Position numbers and translations under genes: made by a program. 64,000 bases of DNA, from the NCBI RefSeq assembly GCF_964355755.1, contig NC_092671.1, positions 35,049,304 to 35,113,303 of the forward strand, given 5' to 3'. Shown here piece after piece: positions 54,591 through 64,000 of the stretch. Numbering within the stretch: the first letter of the stretch is position 1; every line of letters starts with the position of its first letter. Below the pieces are notes generated by a model that made no database searches, had not been told where the DNA came from, and saw only the letters and a program-made list of their open reading frames with translations. The DNA comes from Antedon mediterranea (lineage: Eukaryota > Echinodermata > Crinoidea > Comatulida > Antedonidae).

Positions 54591-56835
54591 ACCTGTACCT
54601 ATTCCACATCCCTGTGGTGTTATTACTGTGTAAACAGACAATATCCTATACAGTACACCCTATTTATAAATGGTACAGTCCAAACCCGTTCTACTGGATA
54701 GTATAAAAGTGTTGGATTGATACTTCAGTGTATTATTATTAGAATTTTATAATGGTTTCCTAAAAATGTTATTCTTAAAAATAGGTCCATTACTAAATTA
54801 AAGTCACATGAACGGGATATGAAACATGAAGTAGGTTTGTTTTTGTGACATAAACAGATAACGAATGAGCTTATTACATTAACGATGTTGATTTTATTAC
54901 TCAAAGTGTAATAATAGGGGAATTCCCCAGTCAGTGTTAGTGAAATTTATTTTTTCTCGAGGTTGTGATTTCTAAAAATGATTATTTTTAAAAATGAAGG
55001 TGCAAGTTAACAGTTTTCCCCAATAACATAAATTATAAAACTTAAAATAATTGTTAAATGAATTTAGTTGTAACTAAAGCATTTGACGAATACATTTGTT
55101 TTACTGGAGATAATAAAAAAAAAACCAACTACAATAACGAAAGGTATGCTTTTTAAACAAATTAGTAGGCCTATATAATTGCTGTATGAGCTTAATTACC
55201 CGTTCTTAGGAAAGATTTTTTGGACAAACAGTATTTCAAAGGTGTAGATCTGTTGTTTTATCTTACTTAGGGTAAATTTTCAGGTGACTACCATTTGTAA
55301 AAAATAGGCAATTCTGAAGAAGAGTTTATAAAATTTTGGGAAACTCCAAAGCAAGCAAAGGAAATTAAGCATGCGGCACGTAGGCTTAGGAACTTTTCGG
55401 TTTAATATTTCTTAGGCTATAATCAACACCACTGTTTTGTGTATAGTGCAGTTTTCTTCTGAAGCAGGTTTTGCCAGCAAAGATTTTCTAGACTAAATCG
55501 GCTTAAACCGGATTAGAAATGAAAGAAAAATAAAAAAAACACTTTAATATCTACTGTACAGACGTAGTAGTGAGTGGTAGGTTAGGCCCAGGGAGTTGTA
55601 AAATATATTATTTATTTTACAACTCTCTGGCTAGACCTTACTCCATTAAAAACATAGACCAACAGCAATCGAAGGCTATACAGTATTTTGTAAATTTGAT
55701 GGAAAATTTTCCGTTCTTGATTTCTATATTAGTAAAGCACTGTAGTAACCCTTAATTTCCATGACATACCACTTGACTATGCACCTTTTGAGTGCAAAAG
55801 TCATTCTGCGCATACTCTAGTGTTTCTACAGTATATGCATTATGAATATTTAGTTGAGAGCTGAGTAGTTAAATGGTGCGTTATGATGAGGAACATTGCC
55901 AGAGGTCCCAAGTTGAAAAAACGAAATTTTGGGTAAACAATAGAGTGCGTACTATATAATAATTAAAAATTATATAGAGGGTGCTATATAAGCTAATATT
56001 AAGTTATACAACAAATCATCATCTGGGATATCCAATACCAAATTTACTAGGCCTAGATTTACTAGGCCTGGATGGCTGTTAATTCGTGAAACAAAGCCCT
56101 AATAATGCCTTTGTTTTAACTGGGCGTCATTATAAACAGTGCCAGCAGTGTTTAATTGTGAAATAACATGTTTGTGTTTGTGAAAATATTGTCTAATTTC
56201 AGTTATTTTAGATTAAAATTCTCTAGACTAGGCCTAGCTACGCCTAAATCGTCCAGATTTTCGGTGGGAAATATCCAATTTTCGGGTAGGCGGGGATCTG
56301 CATGAAAAATCATGGAAAATCAGAAAAACCCACATATTTTGGGGAACTTGGGACCTCTGCATTGCAGGCCTAGAAATACATAATTATAACCGCTAAGTGT
56401 ACAGTAGACAAGATACTACTACTGTTCCACAGTGGTACAGTAGTACCGCATCTATACAACTGCATCGTCTCAGCATTTATTAATCTTGAACTGCTTTGCT
56501 ATTTTTTCTTAAAAACTTTGCTCAATTATCGTCTTGCATCATCCCTGGATCTGCAGTAACTATGAACGATGATTACAAAACGCTAAGTCATAATTATGCT
56601 GGTACGGTGTGCATGACAAACCGAACGAGGTCAAAATGAATGTCATTAAAACGTCAGTGTCATGCTCACAATATCAACAGTTTAAAGTGATTGTTTACAA
56701 AAATACTAATGACTAACAATAATAATAATATCCAGGGTAGTCTAGATGGAACAACACAATCCATTGTTTTCAATATTTAGCATTTCTCATTGGACATTGT
56801 GCTGGACAGTGAGCTGGACAGAAAATTTGTATTTT
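54591..56835. other. AT-rich spacer
   Basis: Near 55990 a short 'gagggtgctatataagc' recalls the 'gagggcgctattttac' words at 43742 and 45386. GGCCTA words occur near 56050 and 56230. No exon was accepted. Confidence 0.45.
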
Positions 56836-57110
56836 CTTATTTTATGTATTTAGGCACATGGATTACCAATAGTCAATTAATCACTGTCCTATTAAATAGG
56901 CAATTGGTAATCCCCCTGAAAATAGGCTATTTTGTGAGCCATTTCACCGGGGTAACCCCTCCTCGTCTCACGAATGAACTGGGTTCTGTAAAGTGCACAC
57001 GTACAAACTGTGTACACTGGACCTAGGGTTTATATAGTCGCTATCCGAAAAGACTTGTTTAACCACCGGAACCAGGAGCCATTCGGCCTCCAACCCAAGC
57101 CGATATAAAT
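56836..57110 (-). mobile_element. tRNA-Leu-like SINE, family 1, antisense
   Basis: Read on the minus strand the body motifs 'accctaggtccagtgtacac', 'gaggaggggttaccccggtg' and 'gggggattaccaattgcc' match 48396-48757. The tRNA-like head at the right end ('aggccgaatggctcc') is decayed. Confidence 0.8.
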
Positions 57111-57637
57111 GGAGCCTTTATGAATTAGGCCAGACTTAGGGTGTATCCAGTAGTAAAAGAGTTGACTGTGTATATTGTTTTAGATGAGAAACAGAATAAA
57201 TTTGTAATGACATGGTTGTTGTCATTGAATAATAATTATAATAATAATATAATATTGAACAAGGTCTCTTTATTAAATGACTGAATCGTATTAATTATCC
57301 TAAAGAATAGAGTAACACACAATATGGTGTTTTGTTAATTTTTGTTGTTTTAATGAATAATTGTTAATCATGCTACTAATACTATAGTAAACATATTAGT
57401 AATCTACACTATAAAAACAATCCTTGATTAAATATTGTTGAATATTATAATTATTATTATTACTACTCAGTTGAACGACATTTTTACCTCGTTTTTTTCA
57501 GTTTCACTTCTTCCCCGTTCCCATTTTTCTAACAAACTTTTTTACCTTTTCGGCGTTCTGCTACCATTATCCAGTCAAAATGTTTGTCATAAAATTTCCA
57601 TTAAAATAATATAAATTAATGGAGCTATCGTAGCTGT
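57111..57637. other. AT-rich spacer
   Basis: AATAAT-type low complexity; nothing else was recognised. Confidence 0.4.
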
Positions 57638-57775
57638 ATTGCAGATTCCTTCCACCCCACCCAACTATCCCACCTTACTTCCAAACCCCCATCTTACTCC
57701 CCACCCCCCACTCTACTTCAACACTCCACCCTACTCCCAACATCCCACTCTACTTTTTTCCATAAAACCCTTCCT
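57638..57775 (+). repeat. C-rich degenerate array
   Basis: 'cacc(c/t)tactcccaacat' and 'cccactctacttcaacactc' type units. The words 'atcccactct' also build the large array at 63096-64000. Confidence 0.7.
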
Positions 57776-57996
57776 TTCACCTTGTACTGTAACTAGCCCA
57801 CTGGCTGATGATTTTGTTTTAATGAATTTGTTTTAATTGTGATGACATTGATAATGAAATGAACCTATAGTACTTGGATTTTCTCCAAAATATACCATGA
57901 CTCATTATCATAAGAAAAATCATCAACTTAGAAAGGACAATGTAATTATTGTTTACAAATTTAAATTATTATAATATACATAAAGATATTGATTTA

Positions 57997-58259
57997 CTAA
58001 TTTATTGACTTGTTACACCCAAGACTAGTCATGCAAGATTTTGTTCTGAAGAAATAGGTCCAGCAACCCAGCCAAAATTTGAGTTCGCTTTCCACTTTAT
58101 CGATGATATAATTTGACTTAATATGAATTGAAACGGCATTTGTATTAAAACCTGAACATTGTGGGTATGTGTGCGAGAAAAAAGTTTTAAGTGCATATTG
58201 AAATACTGTTATATTCCAGTGCTGAGAAATCATCATTCCTGTGTCACCATCGTCAGTGT
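57997..58259 (-). CDS. Open frame of uncertain status, 87 codons
   Basis: The frame contains FYHTDDGDTGMMISQHWNIT and ends TSLGCNKSIN. It has no known motif. Composition is AT-rich like the flanks and open frames of this length arise here by chance, so it is listed only as a weak candidate exon of a minus-strand gene. Confidence 0.15.
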
Positions 58260-58377
58260 GATAGAAGAGGTGTTTGTTTTATGTTTCCAAATAAAATTCA
58301 ATAATTAAATTTAAGTTCATTTAAGTATCTGTTTGACTTCTTGCATTCCAACTACTGTACATTAATCCTCCCTGGTT

Positions 58378-58545
58378 CTCAGCTGCTACTGAAATCACTT
58401 ACCGTACATACCCCTTCCCCTATTGTAGTTATCCCTCACCCTCTAATTAATTATCCCCCCTCACCCTTTAATTAATTATCTCCCCCTCCTATAGTTATCC
58501 TATAGTCACCCCTCCTAATATAATTATCTTTTCCCATTTTAACAC
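58378..58545 (+). repeat. C-rich degenerate repeat
   Basis: 'cacc(c)t(c/t)taattaattatc' units and 'cctatagt(t)atcc' words. Confidence 0.7.
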
Positions 58546-61097
58546 ATTTTTGAGTAATATAATATTTAGTACAATTCAATTCAAATAGTTTTGAACTATA
58601 GACTCGCCATAATAACCAATATAAAATTAAACAAACCATCATTTATAAACCTTGGTTATGCTAATTAACCTAATGTACATATATTAAAACAATCAACACA
58701 ACAAAAACAAACAAATGTATTACCTCATGATAGATGTACACCATGTGACTTATATTTGTAAACGTGTTAGAAATAATATTATTATTCAACATCCTATAAA
58801 ATTTAACGAGAGTTTTGACAAACAGCAAAAGGCCTAAGTTTTCTCAGTTTATTTGGCCTCTTTTTCGTTTTTCTGATGGTAGTATAATAGTAGACTGTTA
58901 GTTATGATGGCCATTCAATACTCTATTTTCAAGAGTTGATATTGTCTAAGACCGAGCAACACGTCGCACAAGTCCTGGCAAAGTCTCTGATGTTAGCTTA
59001 TTAATCCAAGTCGTCTTTACTACTTTCCGACAGTAAGTACCAGTGTAATCTTATTCGCTTTATTATGTTCCGAGTGAGATGGAACAGTTGATGGAGCTTG
59101 TCTAGTTTGATAAAATATTATGAAGTGATAGGCCTTTACTGTTATAAATAGCACAACAAGTTTTGGTACTGTTTTGTCTCCTTTACAAAGTTAAGGTATT
59201 AGTATATTTAATTTAACAATGAATAATTTAAAATTTTAATTGATATTTTAGAGCTTCATTACAACGTTTTCATTTTGTTTTTCTTCGTAAAAAAAAAAAA
59301 AATCGGGACCTCTTGAGAGATCACTATTATTATAATGTTCTGTTTTTAGTATTAATTTTTTGTAGTCTTGCATGCAACAAAATTTAAAACCTGTGTTCTG
59401 TTTTCTTCCTAATAATTAAACATCAAAATTGGTTTATAGTTGATAACTTCAATAGTTAATTATTTATTTGATAATTAATTAGTTTATAGATTTGGTTATA
59501 CCTAGTGTACATTGTGTACTGTTCAATTCTACAAGCCATGATTTTTTATTCTATTTGAATTACCTATTGCCTTTGGAAATGATTGATCCTGGTAACATTT
59601 TCATTAACACATAAATTAGCCCAACCGCTGATTAATCTGAATTTGGAATATAGAAACCACAGTTTTGTATTGCGTTTTTTCTTACTATGCGGATAGACAT
59701 ATCAATGAGGTGGCGTTGTGTAGCATTTTGCTATGCTACACTGACGAAAAATTGTTGCCAGTGTTAAAAATATTAGTGTTAAATAATATGCTTCTTTTGC
59801 CTATTTGCCAAATAGATCATAAGAAAATTAAATTGTATACGCATTTCTTCAGAATTTGTGTTCCGCAAAAACTCTTTAAATCTGTAAATGGTTATTGAAT
59901 AAAATGTCAAAATTATCGCAAATATGATGCACACAGGTGGTTAAAAAGTCACTAAAGTCGGTGACCTGAGGTCAAAGGGTGATTGTGATAAAGTACTACC
60001 AACCGTTATTTTGTGTTGCAGCTATTAAAGTTGCACACCGATAAACCGTTGAAGATAATACCGTAATAAAATAATCATTATTTTATGTTCCACATCAATA
60101 ACTGGTACGTACTGGCATTGTAACATGAAATAGACATACTGTACGGTAGAAATGGAGAAAATGTATTCTGTTGTATTTAACAAGTTATTTGTTCGCATTC
60201 ATAAACCGACACTTATCTGGTTATTTAGGTCAACAATGTCACTATAATATCAAATTGTTAATTAACATAGATAATTAGCAGTTTATTAAAAGCATCCGCT
60301 TTCTTGTTGAGTGACGAGTTGTTGATTTGTATGCTGCTGAACATAGCATAACATGGAGTATAGATTGTACCACCCACTCCTTACTACCCTCCAGGTTTTT
60401 AAGCAGTTGTCAACATGTTTAGTGGATTTATTATCATCTGTTCGTGAATACTGTTGGCTATTCTCCTTGCTCTTGAGTAATTTTTTATCAGCGATACAAA
60501 TCATTCGCACGTGGGCGGATTATGTTGATGAGCACACGTATGTATTTTAAACATGTGCATACAGCTACATTGTTTATGGGTAATTGCTCACAAAGTTGTA
60601 CTGTAGCAATACTAAAAAGCCTTTTTGTAAAATTTACTATTATGGTATATAGTGTGTAAAATGAACATTGATTGAATCAGAATTATTTTTTAAAACAATG
60701 TCTGAATTGTTTTCTTTTATAAATATAACGATTCGTCATTACTGTACATGGTTTTTCCACTATTTTTGTACTTTCGTCATTTGATGGCAGTGAGCCATGA
60801 TCTGCTGCCAAGAGACACGACTTAAGTACGACGGTAATATCAAGTATGGGGGTCAAGTCTAGGTAGGGAGGGGTATGCAAGGTAGTGGAAATTGAGCTTA
60901 GAATCATTTTTATCGTATTATTCAATTTGATTATTTCAAGATTTCATTAAAATTGGATTATTATTTAATGAATTAATTTTATTTATAGTTTGTGGATACT
61001 GGAATCAATAAAAAAATACATAAAATATGTATATTATTCTTAATATGAGAGTATTATTAGGAATGAGTATGTTCTGTCTCCAGTTCTCAATATAGTA
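58546..61097. other. AT-rich spacer
   Basis: A strong donor-like 'cgacagtaagtacc' at about 59030 closes a non-coding block with 'caacacgtcgcacaagtcct' that might be an untranslated first exon. At 59940-60060 there is a fragment of the MITE seen at 7905-8342. A 65-codon plus frame at 60353-60550 (MEYRLYHPLLTTLQVFKQLS) is leucine-rich and unsupported by splice sites. Confidence 0.4.
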
Positions 61098-61511
61098 CCG
61101 TAAATCTTCTAACCGTAACCCATACTCTAATACTAGTAACCCCCTTCTAATAGTAAGCTACCCTATAAGTCAACCTATAATAATAACCCACTACTCTAAT
61201 AGTAATCCATATTAGACTCACAAAAACTATTGAAAAAATGACATCATGAAGACTGGCCCTATTTTTAAAATAAGGAGATGATGCATGTTGGTCTTTGCTG
61301 ATTGAGTGTTTTAAAGTTTATAAAACAAATTTGTTTATTCGTACTGTTTATTATTTTGCTATGAGTTGCTGACCGGCAAAGTTGGGGTGGGTTACTATTT
61401 TCAGGTGCCTAATTAAAGATTAGTAATAGTAACCCCTTCTAATAGTGCTGTAACCCACCATAAAAAATCATTAAATAATAATAACCAGTCTTACAATTAG
61501 AAGATTTACGG
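61098..61511. mobile_element. 414-bp mariner-like MITE, TSD TA
   Basis: CCGTAAATCTTCTAA at the left is mirrored as TTAGAAGATTTACGG at the right. TA is directly outside both (61096-61097 and 61512-61513). Inner ends repeat 'taacccccttctaatagta' and 'agtaaccccttctaatagtg' words. It has no coding capacity and shares architecture with 49972-50642. Confidence 0.85.
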
Positions 61512-61513
61512 TA

Positions 61514-62126
61514 TTCTCGGTTTACTCAGTTGCCACAGAAAGTAACGCTAGTTGGATTTTCCACTTTTAATTCAATCAAATTATACGATCGGATCGTATA
61601 TTTATTGGTTGATTAAATGTTTATAATGTCTGGGATTTTCCCTTTTTTTAAAAAAATATTACTAAAATTGTCAGAACTAAACTGAAAAACAGATTGTTGG
61701 AAAAGAATAGAAATATTTTTCTTGTGGTTTTAGTTGGCGTACATTATTACCATCTGATTGGATGAGCATAAATGAAAGTATAGAGTTTGGACATCAGCGA
61801 ACGGGATATGATTCACATAAATGTTTTAGATTAAGGTAATTTCCAAAGTATGTGCAGGTTGTTGATATTGCAATCATTTTAAAAGAAAACTTCATCCGCC
61901 GTGTACAGTCTTTGATCCAATTAAGAAAGAGCTGTATTGCATATATAAACAAAGTAGACTAAAAATAAAAAGTTTTTTTCTGTTACTCATCATCAAGAAT
62001 CATCTGCGATTATGGATGTTCACTTTAGTTTATTCCTTGTGGAAACGTCGTTTGTACGTATGTTTTTTGTATACATTAATTTAGGCAAACTACAGTTCCA
62101 AGGATAGGCATTTACTCTCAGTCTTG
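61514..62126. other. AT-rich spacer
   Basis: Nothing recognised apart from a small palindrome 'atacgatcggatcgtat' near 61584. Confidence 0.45.
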
Positions 62127-62286
62127 AGCTCTGTCCACACTATCAAACTAGTATGACAAAAGAAATATGGTACTTATTCCCAAACGTGGTAGTGATATTC
62201 CCAAACATGGTAGTGATATGACATCATTGTTTCCATATATGGACACATCACATTTTGTTGTCGCATAAAGTTTGATAGTGTAGGCT
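62127..62286 (+). mobile_element. Palindromic MITE of the AGCTCTGTCYACACTATC family
   Basis: It opens with AGCTCTGTCCACACTATC and closes with 'aagtttgatagtgtaggctt'. The left flank reads TTG instead of TWA, so the target duplication has decayed or the end has changed. Core motifs as in the other copies. Confidence 0.8.
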
Positions 62287-62526
62287 TTAAAGATGCCAAT
62301 TATTATGCTCTAAATAAACAGTCTTAAACAATTAGTCTTTGGGTGTTGCTTGTTATCACGAGAAAACAATCCTGACATCTGACAGGATTTGAACCCACTA
62401 TCCTGTTTATATTGATACCATAGTTGTGCCTATGTTTCTCTGTGTTTCTTATCTTTTATGTAGTTAACTACTCATTTGGGAAATTTTGAATTTGAAAAGC
62501 TTTAGGGCACAACGTTTTGCTTGCAT

Positions 62527-62760
62527 TATAGTATGGAGTTGAGTAGTCGAGTGGTTAGTGCGCTTGACAGTCGCATACAGAGAGACTCCGGTTCAATTCC
62601 CAACAGTCCAGTCAGCTGTATTATGAGTACCGGGTTGAAAATACTAGGGAGTATTAGGTGGCGTGGAAAGGAACTGACCACCCTACCACATAATGCCGAA
62701 GATGTACAATGAGCTCCTAACGACAGCTCATTCTCCTACGTTCAAAATGAATACTTTACT
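62527..62760 (+). mobile_element. tRNA-derived SINE, family 3
   Basis: 'gttgagtagtcgagtggtta' with 'gtgcgcttgac' (A-box) and 'actccggttcaattcccaac' (B-box). The body has 'gtaccgggttgaaaat' and 'tgagctcctaacgacagctc', a hairpin, and ends 'caaaatgaatac'. The frame of 63 codons over it is incidental. Confidence 0.7.
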
Positions 62761-63095
62761 TTTACCTATAGTATGATAAACATATTTTTTAGTACTTTAC
62801 TAAATGTATATTTTTTGTTAATATAAGACAGACAACTAAAAGATAAGAGATGATAAATTAAAAATGCATAATACTGCAGATTTAATTGCAATTAACTAAC
62901 TGTATGGATAGCACTTTGCTATTACTGAAAATGGGTATTTTAGTAGTCTAGTGTTGTAGATGAAGTTACGGCGCCAGATATGTCATAACTGGTGTTTTTT
63001 TAGAGAAGATACAGTACTTTATTTAGTTCAGTAAACGTCAAACGATTGCGTTCTATTAAACCTCAACCTCGGATTATGAAACTGGTGTAGGTCGC
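62761..63095. other. AT-rich spacer
   Basis: Nothing was recognised. Confidence 0.4.
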
Positions 63096-64000
63096 TCTTC
63101 CTAATATCCCACTCTTCCTAACATCCCACTCTTCCTAACATCCCACTCTTTCTAACATCCCACTCTTTCTAATATCCCAGTCTCCCTAATAGTAATATCC
63201 CAACAGAATTAATTTCCCACTCTTCTGAATTATACCACTTTCTCTAATAATATCTTAACCGAATATCCCACTCTTCCTAATATCCCACTCTTCCTAATAT
63301 CCCACTCTTCCTAATATCCCACTCTTCCTATTATCCCACTCTTCCTAATATCCCACTCTTCCTAATATCCCACTCTCCCTAATATCCCACTCTCCCTAAT
63401 ATTCCACTCTCCCTAATATCCCACACTTCCTAATATCCCACACTCTTCCTAATATCCCCCACACTCTTCCTAATGTCCCACACTTCCTAATGTCCCACTC
63501 TTCCTAATGTCCCACTCTTCCTAATATCCCACTCTTCCTAATATCCCACTCTTCCTAATATCCCACTCTCCCTAATATTCCACTCTTCCTAATATCACAC
63601 TCTTCCTAATATCACACTCTTCCTAATATCCCACTCTTCCTAATATCCCACTCTTCCTAATATCCCACTCTTCCTAATATTCCACTCTTCCTAATATTCC
63701 ACTCTCCCTAATATCCCACTCTTCCTAATATCCCACTCTCCCTAATATCCCACTCTTCCTAATATCCCACTCTTCCTAATATCCCACACTCCCTAATATC
63801 CCACACTCTTCCTAATGTCCCACACTTCCTAATCACACTCTTCCTAATGTCCCACTCTTCTTAATATCCCAGTCTTCCTAATACCCCACTCTTCCTAATA
63901 TCCCACTCTCCCTAATATCCCACACTTCCTAATATCCCACACTCTTCCTAATGTCCTACACTTCCTAATCACACTCTTCCTAATGTCCCACTCTTCTTAA
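63096..64000 (+). repeat. 18-bp tandem array, about 50 units, continuing past the window
   Basis: The unit is 'cccactcttcctaatatc'. Variants have ctccc for cttcc, gtc for atc, attcc for atccc, and longer 'cccacactcttcctaatg' forms. A block with 'ccacactcttcctaatgtcc' followed by 'cacttcctaatcacac' is repeated at about 63790 and 63930, showing multi-unit duplication. Several early units (63180-63250) are degenerate. Confidence 0.95.

Noticed and set aside
58905-59031. First exon ending in the strong donor cgaca/gtaagt
   Set aside because: The protein-like frame stops about 40 bp before the donor; at most an untranslated exon, with no other support.
60353-60550. 65-residue leucine-rich ORF
   Set aside because: No splice or promoter support, no known motif; such lengths arise by chance in this AT-rich window.

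Overview
Organism and general character. The window is AT-rich animal DNA: coding exons are short, bounded by GT/AG splice sites, and lie in a sea of small transposons, tRNA-derived SINEs and tandem arrays. Nothing bacterial, plasmid-like or viral was seen. The repeat style (abundant GGCCTA and ACAGTACTGTA words, short inverted-repeat elements with TWA or TA target duplications, tRNA-headed SINEs) makes me lean towards a marine invertebrate deuterostome, probably an echinoderm. That is recollection rather than proof.

Gene content. One gene is clear. Six plus-strand exons between 9489 and 19618 join in one frame and give about 375 residues of the C-terminal part of a protein. It starts with a helical segment that resembles the N-terminal armadillo-like scaffold of the giant deubiquitinases USP24/USP9X, continues with a serine-rich linker and a perfect RING-CH (C4HC3, MARCH-type) E3 ligase finger, and ends in a single membrane span. 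The 5' exons were not found. A second, weaker gene start (CpG-rich leader, two upstream ORFs, ATG, strong donor) lies at about 31.26-31.60 kb on the plus strand; its further exons are uncertain. A possible last exon of a minus-strand gene is at 51843-52082.

Layout. 1-9.5 kb: repeats, several copies of a palindromic MITE with TWA target duplications, and a 1.27-kb Harbinger-like element. 9.5-19.6 kb: the RING-CH gene, whose introns hold MITEs, a SINE and two minisatellites. 19.7-25 kb: five or so small inverted-repeat elements and a SINE. 25.4-29.9 kb: a 77-bp array, a 1.5-kb array of a 23-bp unit, and a 759-bp element with GTCGG tetranucleotide runs. 31-46 kb: the possible second gene, a pogo/Tigger-like element, and a 70-bp array. 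47.0-49.8 kb: a 2.75-kb DNA transposon with about 690-bp terminal inverted repeats and a decayed transposase-like gene into which a SINE has jumped. 50-64 kb: two more TA-flanked MITEs, four SINEs and a long 18-bp array running off the end.

How things fit together. The strongest biological lead is the joining of a deubiquitinase-type scaffold to a membrane-anchored E3 ligase. The strongest repeat lead is that several minisatellites appear to have grown out of the inner ends of dispersed elements.
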